This document shows positions 37,919 to 46,761 of a stretch of 64,000 nucleotides of DNA, piece by piece. Each line of letters begins with the position of its first letter. The first letter of the stretch is position 1. The notes beneath the pieces were generated by a model. The model was not told where the DNA came from and did no database searches. It saw only the letters and a list, made by a program, of their open reading frames with translations. Location: the NCBI RefSeq assembly GCF_000190575.1, contig NC_015164.1:4116001-4180000 (forward strand), read 5' to 3'. The translations under genes were made by a program, and so were the position numbers. The DNA is from Phocaeicola salanitronis DSM 18170. GTDB lineage: Bacteria > Bacteroidota > Bacteroidia > Bacteroidales > Bacteroidaceae.

Positions 37919-39058
37919 ATGATAATACAAGGTCCTGAAATATATTATGCGGCATCCTGCCTGATACTGGTCGTTACGTCACTGTTTTGTGCGTTGGTGC
38001 GTTATTTCCACATGTGCCGTCCGTTTGACGAGGAAGAAACCTATTTTTATCCGGCCCGCAAGCTCGTCACAATTATCTATGCCTGTTTTGCCTTGCCTGT
38101 GGTATGGCTTTTCCGCATGGACAGCCCGGACGCATACTTCTTTATGCGTGTTTTTCTTATGCTGCTGTTGCCCGGTGCGGGCGTGTTGTCGTTCCGCCGG
38201 TTTTTCTTCAGCAAGACAAGACACCGCAGACTGATATTTGTATTGTCCGGTATCATTCCTCTTGTCATTATACTGGTCTGTTGGATATACGGCTGGATTG
38301 GCGGAGATACCCTCTACCGCCATCGTGATATGCTTCTTCTCCTTATCGGAGGATATTCCCTGCTGCTTACAGCCATGCTGTTGCATACCACAAGCTGGCT
38401 GTTGCGCCAGATTCGCCTACACATGCAGGAAGAATATTCCAACAGTGAAGATTTTCCGGTACGTTTTGCCGGTTTTGTCGTATTCATGCCGGTGCTGTAT
38501 CAGGGAGCTGCATGGTGGCTGTTTATCACCGGCGACCATGATTACAACATGTGGTTCCAACTGGCCATTTCAGTCATGCACGTCGTTCTTTTGATACGGA
38601 TATTGCATCCGCAACGAAAAGAATATCGGGAGGTGATGGAAGAAGCGGAAGAACTCATAGCGGAAAAAATAGAAACGGTACTGTCCGACCGGGAAAGCGG
38701 CAGCAGCCTGCTGTCTGTTGATGCCATGAATGAACTGGAAGCCAAAATACGTGTGGCATTGACCGAGGACAGGCTTTACCTGAATCCGAACCTGAAAATC
38801 GGCGAACTGGCAGATGCGGTAAAGAGCAACCGGAAATATGTATCCATTGTCATGAAAGAACGTTTCGGTTCCTTTTATAAGGAACTGAACCGGCTCAGGA
38901 TTGAGGCCGCTGTCCGATACCGGGAAGAACACCCTTCGGCAAGCCGTGAAGAAATTGCTACACATTGCGGTTTTTCCAATGTAAGGACTTACAGCCGAAA
39001 CCTGAAATCCGGGATGCAGGACAAGAACACAGAAGGACAATTTAAGGAAATTCCCTGA
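37919..39058 (+). CDS. Membrane-embedded AraC-type regulator
   Basis: A 379-residue protein with about seven hydrophobic segments in residues 1-225 (AASCLILVVTSLFCALV, LVTIIYACFALPVVWLF, LIFVLSGIIPLVIILVC, MLLLLIGGYSLLLTAMLL and others) and an AraC-type DNA-binding domain at about 275-370 (LNPNLKIGELADAVKSNRKY then HPSASREEIATHCGFSNVRT). Such 7TM-HTH regulators often precede fimbrial or surface gene sets in Bacteroidetes, and here the fimbrial genes start 430 bp downstream on the same strand. Likely the local regulator; signal unknown. Confidence 0.88.
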   Translation: MIIQGPEIYYAASCLILVVTSLFCALVRYFHMCRPFDEEETYFYPARKLVTIIYACFALPVVWLFRMDSPDAYFFMRVFLMLLLPGAGVLSFRRFFFSKTRHRRLIFVLSGIIPLVIILVCWIYGWIGGDTLYRHRDMLLLLIGGYSLLLTAMLLHTTSWLLRQIRLHMQEEYSNSEDFPVRFAGFVVFMPVLYQGAAWWLFITGDHDYNMWFQLAISVMHVVLLIRILHPQRKEYREVMEEAEELIAEKIETVLSDRESGSSLLSVDAMNELEAKIRVALTEDRLYLNPNLKIGELADAVKSNRKYVSIVMKERFGSFYKELNRLRIEAAVRYREEHPSASREEIATHCGFSNVRTYSRNLKSGMQDKNTEGQFKEIP

Positions 39059-39141
39059 ATTGTCCCTCATTATGAGCATTTTTCCTTGAATTGTCCTTCA
39101 AATTTTCTAAGATTGTCCTCTCACTTTCCGTTAAAATCCGC

Positions 39142-39149
39142 TAACTTTG
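39142..39149 (+). promoter_or_regulatory. -7 box upstream of fimbrial leader
   Basis: TAACTTTG fits TAnnTTTG, 84 bp after the regulator stop. Transcription from about 39156 would give a leader of about 337 nt that contains the AC microsatellite and a terminator before the first fimbrial gene. A weaker match TATCTTCG at 39350-39357 lies just after the microsatellite. Confidence 0.5.
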
Positions 39150-39312
39150 CAAACGGAATTTAATAATTGAATGACAATGTATTTTGATTTACAGCACATT
39201 TCAGGAAATATGGCAATCTGTTCAGGCAACATTCCGTTGTCCGCTGCATCGTGCATATACCTATATTCAAAAAAGTGTGTTGCAAATTTGGAAATGTGTG
39301 AGATTTGTGTAA

Positions 39313-39337
39313 ACACACACACACACACACACACACA
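39313..39337 (+). repeat. AC dinucleotide microsatellite (12 units)
   Basis: Twelve AC units in a row, uninterrupted. It lies between the regulator and the fimbrial operon, 13 bp before a TATCTTCG -7-like box and within a 64-codon frame (39171-39365) that reads THTHTHTH across it. Tracts of this kind slip during replication. Confidence 0.9.
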
Positions 39338-39390
39338 TTGCGACCGGCGTATCTTCGCGCGTTAATATACTTATTATCATCAATACATGC

Positions 39391-39432
39391 AAGGGTGGAA
39401 ACTCCTTTTTACGGGAGCTTTCCGCCCTTTTT
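39391..39432 (+). terminator. Terminator/attenuator in fimbrial leader
   Basis: AAGGGTGGAAACTCC pairs with GGAGCTTTCCGCCCTT (one bulge, one wobble) around a short loop, followed by TTTTTC. It ends 60 bp before the first fimbrial ATG, so it should stop transcription coming from 39156 unless overridden. Confidence 0.8.
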
Positions 39433-39492
39433 CGTATCCGTATGTCACGTTTACCCCATTAAAAATTCCCTAAATAACATAATTACTATACA

Positions 39493-40533
39493 ATGAAAAA
39501 AAGGAACTACTTAAAGACAATCAGACATTACCTCTATGCATTCCTGCTCATACTGTTGCCGCTATGGACTGCCTGCGGGAACGATGACCCGGTCACTCCC
39601 GAGGAGACTGTACCCGAGCCGGAACCGGAACCGGAGCCCGAGCCTGAGCCGGAACCGGAGCCAGAACCGGAGCCAGAACCTGAGCCGCAACCCGCACCCA
39701 CGGCCGGCTGTCTGGTCTTCACTCCTCTCTGGGAACAGACGGCAGGCACCGCAGACCTGCCTGCGGACTTTGTACTGAACCTGGCCGGAAAGGCGCTCAC
39801 CGTTCCTGCCGGAACTCCCTGTCTCTACCCGGACACTCTGACCGCGGGTGAATACCACATAACGGCATGGAACATCCCCGAAGCCGTCACCGTGACGTCC
39901 GACGGACTCGCCACCCTGGAACTGGATGAGGCGGGACAGCTGCTGTCAATGCCGGAACGGCTGTGGACGGCAGACACCCTCTACTGTGTGACGGCAGGCG
40001 ACACTACGGACGTGACACTGCGCATGCACGAACGGACCCGCACCTTGCGCATCAGCCTGACGCTGGATGAAGCGGTGGAAATCAAGGAACAAGGCGACAT
40101 CACCCTGACGGGTATGACGGGGGCTGTCCTCCTGCCAGAAGGCACACCGACGGGCGAAGCGGTGACCGCCGTCTTCCAGGTGAAACAGCTCACCCGCTCA
40201 CGGGCAGAGAAGATTCAGGGGCTGGAACTGTTCCTGTGTTCGCTGGGAGCCTTTCCGAAAGCCGGGAATACCCTGTCCTTCCGCCTGGAACTGACAGACG
40301 GAAGGACTGTGACGTTCAGTCTGGACGTGACGGACAAACTGGCCGACCTGAGTGCAGGAAGCACCCTGCAAATGGAAGGAACCATAGAGATTCCTGACCC
40401 TGAACCTACTCCTCCGCCATACTGGCCGGAACCCGACCCCGACCCGGAACTGACGGTGGGTGACATCACCATCACCGACTGGGCTCCGCTCGAAGGCGAC
40501 TATGGCGGTAACATATTTTTTCCGGATGTGTAA
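39493..40533 (+). CDS. EP-repeat lipoprotein of fimbrial locus (FimB/Mfa2- or DUF5119-like)
   Basis: A 346-residue predicted lipoprotein, first gene of the fimbrial operon. Signal peptide ends in LPLWTACGN (lipobox). Residues about 41-67 are a run of Glu-Pro dipeptides, probably a rigid spacer from the membrane. The rest has two beta-sandwich-like domains with TAGEYHITAWNIPEAVTV and DTTDVTLRMHERTRTLRISL, and a C-terminal fimbrillin-like ending VGDITITDWAPLEGDYGGNI. The layout resembles FimB/Mfa2-type anchor or DUF5119 proteins that lead fimbrillin gene sets. It likely anchors or caps the fibre; exact role inferred from position. Confidence 0.8.
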   Translation: MKKRNYLKTIRHYLYAFLLILLPLWTACGNDDPVTPEETVPEPEPEPEPEPEPEPEPEPEPEPEPQPAPTAGCLVFTPLWEQTAGTADLPADFVLNLAGKALTVPAGTPCLYPDTLTAGEYHITAWNIPEAVTVTSDGLATLELDEAGQLLSMPERLWTADTLYCVTAGDTTDVTLRMHERTRTLRISLTLDEAVEIKEQGDITLTGMTGAVLLPEGTPTGEAVTAVFQVKQLTRSRAEKIQGLELFLCSLGAFPKAGNTLSFRLELTDGRTVTFSLDVTDKLADLSAGSTLQMEGTIEIPDPEPTPPPYWPEPDPDPELTVGDITITDWAPLEGDYGGNIFFPDV

Positions 40534-40580
40534 ACCGCTGTGCTGACTATATATTTATAACTGATTAAAAAAGCAAACGT

Positions 40581-41870
40581 ATGAATATAAAGAATCTATT
40601 ATTGGCAACAACCGCTATCCTGTTGGCTGCGTGCAGCACCGACAGCGATGTACTGCCACCGCAAGACCTTGGACAGATAAGGGTAACGGCATCCGTGGGA
40701 GCCATGACCCGTGTGGCCCATAGCGGCAACTCGACCACCTTCGAGACGAATGACCGCATCAGTGTCTATGCCTGGTTAGGAGCCGACAACGACATGCAGC
40801 GGCTTGTGGTGGACAACTCCATCAATACATTAGGCGGCGACGGCACATGGACCGCCGAGCCGCAGATGCTTTGGGCCGACAATACGTCCGACCACTATTT
40901 CCTCGGCATCTATCCCGAGCGCAACAGAACTACCGATTACAAGGCCGACCCCTATACGCTGGACTTCAATAACCAGACCGCGAGCGACCTGCTGGTGGCG
41001 AGGACCACGGCCAAGCCCACCGGTTCTGCCGTGAAACTGGAATTTGAGCATGTAATGGCCAAGCTCGTGGTAAACCTTTCGTTCCGCAACGAGTGGACAA
41101 TCGCTCCCGAAGTGGTTTCGGTAACGGCAACCGCATGCACCGAAGCCACCGTGAATTATTTAGAGAATCCTGTCGAGGTAACCCCGGCCACCGGTCAAAA
41201 CCTTGTGGTGATTCCCTTCACGGGCACATCCGCCAGCTTTGCCGGCATCATGATTCCCGGGCAGAGCGGGTTCCGCACCATCAACGTCACGCTGGAGAAC
41301 GGCAAGGTATATACCTATACCCACCCTTCAGGCATAGACCTGCAACCGGGCAGATATACTACGGTGAACCTTGTGCTGGGACGCGACAACATCAAACTGG
41401 ACGATGCGGGCATCAGCGTGTCCGACTGGGAAAACGGTACTGCCATTGATGGCGGTGAAGCGACCGAAGCCTACTCATACGATTCCAATACCAAAACCAT
41501 CACCATTTACAGCGGTGAAGGACTGAAGGTAGCGGCAGATGTGGTGAACAGCGGTGATACCGACCTCAACATCACCCTCGACAACGACATCGACCTGACG
41601 GGCATCGAATGGACGCCGATAGGAACTGAAAGCCGACCATACACCGGCACCTTCGATGGCAACAACTATACCATCACGGCTTGCTACTGGGAAAACAATC
41701 AGGGACAAGGCATCGGCGACAATCAGGGCAGCACCACCATCGAAACCACCAAGGTGAACGGCACTGACGTTACCTGGCAGACGGCAGTTGCCGCCATGAA
41801 CACCGCCTTGCAGAGCGCAGGCTCAGGTTGGCACTACGAACTCAACGGAGCGCTGCCGACATTGGAGTAA
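40581..41870 (+). CDS. Fimbrillin-like lipoprotein subunit 1
   Basis: A 429-residue fimbrillin-family (Mfa-like) lipoprotein. Lipobox in LATTAILLAACSTDSDVLPP; the N-terminal fimbrillin domain includes AMTRVAHSGNSTTFETNDRI and LLVARTTAKPTGSAVKLEFE; then HVMAKLVVNLSFRNEW, the strand pattern that receives a donor strand. IKLDDAGISVSDWENGT ends the fimbrillin part, as in its neighbours. A C-terminal extension (about 295-429) with GLKVAADVVNSGDTDLNITL and TGTFDGNNYTITACYW is a beta-helix/GLUG-like addition absent from the other two subunits; this suggests an accessory or tip role. Confidence 0.85.
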   Translation: MNIKNLLLATTAILLAACSTDSDVLPPQDLGQIRVTASVGAMTRVAHSGNSTTFETNDRISVYAWLGADNDMQRLVVDNSINTLGGDGTWTAEPQMLWADNTSDHYFLGIYPERNRTTDYKADPYTLDFNNQTASDLLVARTTAKPTGSAVKLEFEHVMAKLVVNLSFRNEWTIAPEVVSVTATACTEATVNYLENPVEVTPATGQNLVVIPFTGTSASFAGIMIPGQSGFRTINVTLENGKVYTYTHPSGIDLQPGRYTTVNLVLGRDNIKLDDAGISVSDWENGTAIDGGEATEAYSYDSNTKTITIYSGEGLKVAADVVNSGDTDLNITLDNDIDLTGIEWTPIGTESRPYTGTFDGNNYTITACYWENNQGQGIGDNQGSTTIETTKVNGTDVTWQTAVAAMNTALQSAGSGWHYELNGALPTLE

Positions 41871-41960
41871 TAATAAACCGCCGGAGCGGGATTCCGGTTC
41901 CATCCGAAAAAGGAATCTTTGAAAGATAAATAATTAACAACTTAACAGAAAATAGTTCAA

Positions 41961-42863
41961 ATGAAAAAAGCAAACATTTTGGCAACAGCAGCGCTGGCCA
42001 CCCTTTTGGCAGCCTGCTCCAACGACAGCGACGTGCTCAACACGCCCGATTATGCCGACACGCCTATCGGACTGAATGTGAACGTAGGCCCGATGGCCAC
42101 CCGTGCCGGTTATGACAACGATAACCTGACCGGAAGCAGTTTCGGACTTTACCTGACAACGGAAGGCACGAACGACGACAGCCGCTACAACTGCACGAAC
42201 TTGGAAGTGATATATAACAATGGCTGGACGTTTAAGTACGGAGAACAACTCCTGTGGAAAAGCAATGATGCAAAAGTAACCTATAACGCTTATATGCCCA
42301 GAACACATGTGTACAATGAGGATTCTTATACCTTTACGGTGCAGACCGACCAGCGCAATGAGAACAACGTCAAGGCTTCCGACCTGCTTTGGACCGGAGG
42401 ACGACAGGACGCCACAGCCGGAAAGGCACTCGACATCAACTTCAAACATGCGCTGTCCAAGCTGAACGTGACACTGACAAAAGGCTCTGAACTTGAAGAC
42501 GGAGTGACCTTCACATCGGTAAAGCTCTCCAACTGCGCCACGAAAATTGTCGTTAACCTGCTCGAAGGAACAATCGTTAAGACTACCAACAGCGGACAGA
42601 CCATCACCCTGTATGCTACAACCGAAAACAAGCAATACGAGTGCATCCTCGTACCGCAGACCTTCGCTCAGAGCCTGAAGGTGGAAATTACCGACAACAA
42701 CGGAAAGATATATACATTCACATCCAACAAAGACCTTACGTTTGCCAGTGGTGAAGAATACACGCTGAATCTTACCGTAGGCCGCGACAAAGTGACGACG
42801 GGCACCATTTCTGCCGACCCATGGGGTAGCGAACAGCAAGGCGGCGATTTAGTAACAGAATAA
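41961..42863 (+). CDS. Fimbrillin-like lipoprotein subunit 2
   Basis: A 300-residue fimbrillin-family lipoprotein of standard length. Signal and lipobox ATAALATLLAACSNDSDVLN; MATRAGYDNDNLTGSSFGLY and KASDLLWTGGRQDATAGKAL followed by NFKHALSKLNVTLTKGSELE are family landmarks. It ends with TVGRDKVTTGTISADPWGSE, the usual C-terminal strand region. As the plainest member it is a good candidate for the main structural subunit. It lies 90 bp after subunit 1 and about 30 bp before subunit 3. Confidence 0.88.
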   Translation: MKKANILATAALATLLAACSNDSDVLNTPDYADTPIGLNVNVGPMATRAGYDNDNLTGSSFGLYLTTEGTNDDSRYNCTNLEVIYNNGWTFKYGEQLLWKSNDAKVTYNAYMPRTHVYNEDSYTFTVQTDQRNENNVKASDLLWTGGRQDATAGKALDINFKHALSKLNVTLTKGSELEDGVTFTSVKLSNCATKIVVNLLEGTIVKTTNSGQTITLYATTENKQYECILVPQTFAQSLKVEITDNNGKIYTFTSNKDLTFASGEEYTLNLTVGRDKVTTGTISADPWGSEQQGGDLVTE

Positions 42864-42893
42864 AAGTAAACAACGTTCATAAACATGACAAGA

Positions 42894-43904
42894 ATGAAAA
42901 TAGCAAAATATATTCCGGCTGCCGCCCTCGCACTGGTGTTGGCAGGCTGCCAAAGTGAAGATGATTTCATCTCTTCCGACTATGCCAACGACCCGATGGC
43001 TGTACACATCCGTGCAGGCATCGAGGCTCTGCAGACCCGTGTGAACACGACAGGAACAGGCAACGCATGGGAAACAGGCGACCTGATTTCGGTAGCCAAT
43101 ACCTCGACAGGTGCGGTAACAGGCAAGGACAAGGCGGTTTACAAATACAACGGCGGCACATGGGTGCCTGAAGGAACAGACTACATAGTCTGGTCTGACG
43201 ATGTCGAAAACACCTTTGAAGCCTATTATCCCGTCGTGGAAGGGAAAACAGACTCCTACGAACAGTTTGAGCTTCCGACCTACCAGAACAGCAGCGATCC
43301 TGACGATGACAACTACATAGGCCGTGCGGACTATATGACGGCGGCAGCGTCACAAAGTAAGAGCGACGCGCTGAACCTGACATTCAAGCACCACCTGACC
43401 AAGGTTACCGTGAAGATAAGCGGTTACGGCAACCAGTACGCCACACAGAAACCTGTATTCCAGGCTCCTACATTCACGGTACCTACCACAAAGACTCCAG
43501 TTTCTGGAAAGACACTGACCGTTGCCAATAGTGGAACGACAGTAACCGGACTATTCAGCGAGGACGCTTCAACAGAAGCCAAACACAGCTTCACCGCCGT
43601 CCTGCTGCCGGGCAAGTATACTACTAATGATACGTTTGTCAAGCTGAACATGGAAGGCGGCACTTCGCTTACCGTCAAGGCCAATGTACAACAACTGACT
43701 ACCGGTTTGGAATCGGGCAAAGCCTATACCTTCAACGTGACCGTAGGTAAGAATGGTGCCACCATCTACAGCGTTACGGTTGGCGACTGGGGTACCGGCG
43801 GCTGGACGGAAAGCGGCACGGCAGACACAGCCCTTTCATTCAGCATCCAGACTTCGACGGACGGACTGGCAACTGAGAGCGATGGATATATCCTCGCCGA
43901 TTGA
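42894..43904 (+). CDS. Fimbrillin-like lipoprotein subunit 3
   Basis: A 336-residue fimbrillin-family lipoprotein from ATG 42894 (MKIAKYIPAAALALVLAGCQ); ATG 42885 adds only MTR. Lipobox LVLAGC. Landmarks: ALQTRVNTTGTGNAWETGDL, YMTAAASQSKSDALNLTFKH then HLTKVTVKISGYGN, and the ending YSVTVGDWGTGGWTESGTAD. Close in build to subunit 2. Mature fimbrillins are processed and polymerise by donor-strand exchange at the surface; that part is family knowledge. Confidence 0.87.
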   Translation: MKIAKYIPAAALALVLAGCQSEDDFISSDYANDPMAVHIRAGIEALQTRVNTTGTGNAWETGDLISVANTSTGAVTGKDKAVYKYNGGTWVPEGTDYIVWSDDVENTFEAYYPVVEGKTDSYEQFELPTYQNSSDPDDDNYIGRADYMTAAASQSKSDALNLTFKHHLTKVTVKISGYGNQYATQKPVFQAPTFTVPTTKTPVSGKTLTVANSGTTVTGLFSEDASTEAKHSFTAVLLPGKYTTNDTFVKLNMEGGTSLTVKANVQQLTTGLESGKAYTFNVTVGKNGATIYSVTVGDWGTGGWTESGTADTALSFSIQTSTDGLATESDGYILAD

Positions 43905-43949
43905 CATACAATAAAATTCAGATCATAAAATAATAAACGGAATAACAAA

Positions 43950-45734
43950 ATGAAGACGAGAAACAAACTATATGATAAGAGCCGGCTGCGCCTCCTTTGT
44001 CTGCTGACAGCGTTGCTCGGCTTATTCGGTGCCGGACAGACATGGGCAGGCAATCCCACCACCCTCACCGTGGGCGGCACCAATGCACTTAACGGCGGCT
44101 ACTGGCTGACCAACGCCGACGGCACCCTGACCCCCGACGGGGCAAGCGCAGACAACTACAATGTCTACTACGACGGCAACGGCACCCTGACCCTGAAGGA
44201 CGCCACCATCAACGGCACGGCTACCACCGATCATGTCGGCGCGGGCATCTACGCCGAGGGCGACCTGACCATCGTGCTGGAGGGCAGCAGCACCGTCAAG
44301 GGCGTTGTGGATCCATACGGCGAATCCCAGAGCATCCGTGTGTCTGGGAATCTGACCATCCAAGGCGGCGGCAGCCTGACCGCGCAGGGGGCTGAGACAA
44401 GCTCAGGCTCCAATTATGGCATCTCTGTCGTTGGATCATTCACCCAGCAAAGTGGCAGCGTCACCGCCATCAGCGGCACGAGCAAAAACTATTATTCGGA
44501 AGGTCTCTATGTATTCGATGGCACGGTTACGGTGGAGGGCGGGACGCTGACCGCCACCGGCGGTAACGCCGGTAGTAGTTACGGTAGTTCCGGCATCTCT
44601 ACGAATGGGACTGTCACCGTGAACGATGCCATCGTGACCGCCACCGGCGGTAACGCCGGTAGTAGTTACGGCATCTCTACGAATGGGACTGTCACCGTGA
44701 GCGACGCCACCGTGACCGCCACCAGCGGGTCTGCTGGGTATGCAAGTTATGGCCTTTATATTGAGTCCTCTTCCCCTTCTGTGACCCTATCCGGCAGCAG
44801 TTCCCTCACCGCCCGGAGCGGAACAGCGACGAACACGGCGGGCGGCATCTACTTCGAGAACCTCTTTGGCAGCACGAGGTCCGTAACCGTCGGGGAGAAT
44901 TCCACCCTGCTGACCAACAGTGTGATATTTAGGGATTCGTCTTTCAATGAAAATCCGCTGGCCCCCACCGGCGACGGCAGCTGGCTGATCTACGGGCAGA
45001 GCGACCAGACCAGCGCCGTGGGCGGCAACTATACCCTGGAAGAGAACCTCACCATTGAAAACGGGAACACCTTCACCATCCCGGCGGGCAGCACCCTGAC
45101 GATTCCGGAAGATAAGACTTTGACTGCCGATGCCAACCAGTTGGTTGTAAACGGAGAACTGGTATTGGAAGGTACGTTCGAAAATGCAAATGAATTGACA
45201 GGAACAGGAAATCTTGTTTTGGGCGAAATAACGCTGACTGACGATGAGGGTATTGGCGCGTATGAAGATTACCACCTCAAGTTGAAAAGCAAAAAGGTTA
45301 CTTATACCCGTGCCCTGCCAGTTAACTCCCAATATGGAACCATCTGTCTGCCGTTCGTTCCTACTTCTGTAACTGCCGATCAGGTTACTTACTATCAGGT
45401 TTTGGAGTTGGGAAGCAACGAGATTACCCTCGTAGAAACCGATTTTGAAGCCGGCAAGCCGCTGTTCTATCAAACATCCGGTACAGGCAGCATCACCTTC
45501 AGCGCCGAAAGTGCCGCAGGCGTGGAACTGGTAACCACCCCTGCGACAGACAGCTTCATGGTAGGTACGATGAGTGTGTATAAACCCACCGCGGGCTACT
45601 TCCTGAAGAACGGCAACTTCTATCCGATAACCGATGGAGTCCAAGTAAAGGTGAAGTCTTTCCGTGCGTATGTGAAGGGGCAGAATGATGCTTCGCAAGC
45701 AAGCGTCATGTCTGTCAATGTGGCAAGACCGTAA
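43950..45734 (+). CDS. Repeat-rich surface protein, putative fimbrial adhesin
   Basis: A 594-residue secreted protein ending the fimbrial operon. Signal peptide about 1-34 (LLTALLGLFGAGQTWAG). Residues about 60-330 are rich in short beta-strands of the form GTVTVxxAxVTATxG, likely a right-handed beta-helix, with near-identical tandem units at about 201-255. The region 330-440 holds more beta repeats (LTIPEDKTLTADANQLVVNG), and the C-terminal 140 residues (LPVNSQYGTICLPFVPTSVT onward) form a compact domain seen at the end of gut Bacteroides surface proteins. No lipobox. Role as tip adhesin is inferred from position and repeat build. Confidence 0.8.
   Translation: MKTRNKLYDKSRLRLLCLLTALLGLFGAGQTWAGNPTTLTVGGTNALNGGYWLTNADGTLTPDGASADNYNVYYDGNGTLTLKDATINGTATTDHVGAGIYAEGDLTIVLEGSSTVKGVVDPYGESQSIRVSGNLTIQGGGSLTAQGAETSSGSNYGISVVGSFTQQSGSVTAISGTSKNYYSEGLYVFDGTVTVEGGTLTATGGNAGSSYGSSGISTNGTVTVNDAIVTATGGNAGSSYGISTNGTVTVSDATVTATSGSAGYASYGLYIESSSPSVTLSGSSSLTARSGTATNTAGGIYFENLFGSTRSVTVGENSTLLTNSVIFRDSSFNENPLAPTGDGSWLIYGQSDQTSAVGGNYTLEENLTIENGNTFTIPAGSTLTIPEDKTLTADANQLVVNGELVLEGTFENANELTGTGNLVLGEITLTDDEGIGAYEDYHLKLKSKKVTYTRALPVNSQYGTICLPFVPTSVTADQVTYYQVLELGSNEITLVETDFEAGKPLFYQTSGTGSITFSAESAAGVELVTTPATDSFMVGTMSVYKPTAGYFLKNGNFYPITDGVQVKVKSFRAYVKGQNDASQASVMSVNVARP
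44550..44714 (+). repeat. Coding tandem repeat in adhesin-like gene
   Basis: An 87-bp unit (44550-44636) is followed by a 78-bp near-copy (44637-44714) that lacks nine bases (TAGTTCCGG-type insert). Both lengths are multiples of three, so unit gain or loss keeps the frame. Confidence 0.8.
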
Positions 45735-45798
45735 CAAAGTATTAAGAACTCCCATTCCGGGCGGGAGCATTTGTGCCCGGTAACATCATACAGACACC

Positions 45799-45835
45799 GC
45801 AGCCCGCTACCGTAAGGTAAGCGGGCTGCATTTTC
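45799..45835 (+). terminator. Terminator of fimbrial operon
   Basis: GCAGCCCGCTACC pairs with GGTAAGCGGGCTGC (one bulge) around GTAA, followed by ATTTTC, 65 bp after the last stop. Confidence 0.85.
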
Positions 45836-45845
45836 ATAGGAGAAA

Positions 45846-46022
45846 CTATAAACAAAATGAGGTAACCCGCATGAAACAGAAAACAATAGCAACCAGGTAT
45901 GTGACACAATCGTCTATGTTCTTGGCTGGGTTGCGGTAGCTTTTGGCGAATAGTTCATCTTCCGCTGCTCTCTGCTCCAAAAACATCTGTATGGTTCGTT
46001 TGAAATGGTCTGTTCCTTTCAT
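45846..46022 (-). pseudogene. Truncated PcfK-like gene
   Basis: The minus strand encodes 58 residues: MKGTDHFKRTIQMFLEQRAA and EDELFAKSYRNPAKNIDDCV, the N-terminus of the PcfK-like family of Bacteroides plasmids and conjugative elements, then a short unrelated hydrophobic tail TYLVAIVFCFMRVTS to a stop. Family members continue for about 80-100 more residues, so the gene is cut at about 45895. The break lies about 60 bp from the fimbrial terminator and marks an element-island junction. Confidence 0.75.
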
Positions 46023-46026
46023 AATC

Positions 46027-46284
46027 TCAAATTTTAGTCGGGTTGTCGTTCAAATAAAGTATCTCGCAATCTTCCACTTCTGTGGGAAGTCCGAAAAGGG
46101 GGTAATGGGTGAAATAAGGCTGTGCGTTCCCTTCTTCATCTGTGAGGGGTGAAACATCTTGTACTTGCCATTGCTTCATCCATCTGTCTATTGTCTGAAC
46201 TTCATCGTCTGTGAGTGCGGTTGCATCGCCATTGATGATGTAGGCTAAACTCCATGTGGGTATCTTTTCCGTTGTCCTGTTCAT
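46027..46284 (-). CDS. Small protein of conjugative-element type (DUF6926-like)
   Basis: An 85-residue acidic protein (TWSLAYIINGDATALTDDEV, WMKQWQVQDVSPLTDEEGNA, PLFGLPTEVEDCEILYL). This composition, including the S-L-A-Y-I-I-N-G-D motif, is what I associate with a small DUF6926-type family carried next to PcfK-like genes on Bacteroides mobile elements. It ends 5 bp before the truncated PcfK-like start. Function unknown. Confidence 0.65.
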   Translation of the reverse strand: MNRTTEKIPTWSLAYIINGDATALTDDEVQTIDRWMKQWQVQDVSPLTDEEGNAQPYFTHYPLFGLPTEVEDCEILYLNDNPTKI

Positions 46285-46302
46285 ATCCGTTCCTTTATGT
46301 GG

Positions 46303-46521
46303 TCAGACAATCTCTTGTAAAATCTCCGTGTGGTATTGTGGGGGGCATTCCACCAAAAGAAAACCGATAAAATCCTTTCTCGCTTCCTTGTTGAGTTCGT
46401 GGTATAGCCTTCTTAGGGTTGAATGGTTGCCGTTGATGTAGGTTTCCACCATATACTCAAAGATGTTGTCCACCTCGTAAAATCTGCATTGCTGCGCTGC
46501 TGTCTTGCTGTATCGTTTCAT
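46303..46521 (-). CDS. Small unknown protein of mobile-element block
   Basis: A 72-residue helical protein (CRFYEVDNIFEYMVETYING, STLRRLYHELNKEARKDFIG). No known domain. It lies 18 bp before the 85-residue gene on the same strand and belongs to the same tight minus-strand gene set. Confidence 0.6.
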   Translation of the reverse strand: MKRYSKTAAQQCRFYEVDNIFEYMVETYINGNHSTLRRLYHELNKEARKDFIGFLLVECPPQYHTEILQEIV

Positions 46522-46545
46522 AATGTTATGCTTTTGGGAGTTAAT

Positions 46546-46761
46546 TCAAAGTGTCAGTAGCCATAGGAAAAAGCCGAAAATGGCAATGAGGAATATGATG
46601 AATACCATTACATTGATAACCATTCGGAATACTCCACAGACTATTTCTCTGATGATGTACCAAAGGATATTGACTATCCAAAGGAAACAGCGCAACAGAA
46701 ATGCGAATACTGCAAGTCCAACGGATTGCGCTGTCTGTCTTATGTTCATTGCTGCTGTCAT
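46546..46761 (-). CDS. Small two-helix membrane protein of mobile-element block
   Basis: A 71-residue protein with two long hydrophobic segments (VGLAVFAFLLRCFLWIVNIL and MVINVMVFIIFLIAIFGFFL). Its start overlaps the stop of the upstream 117-residue gene (ATGA), supporting translation. Such proteins occur in the same order on Bacteroides conjugative elements. Function unknown. Confidence 0.65.
   Translation of the reverse strand: MTAAMNIRQTAQSVGLAVFAFLLRCFLWIVNILWYIIREIVCGVFRMVINVMVFIIFLIAIFGFFLWLLTL

Noticed and set aside
39171..39365. 64-codon frame over the AC tract as a true gene
   Set aside because: No homology and a low-complexity end; kept only as a possible leader frame in a finding.
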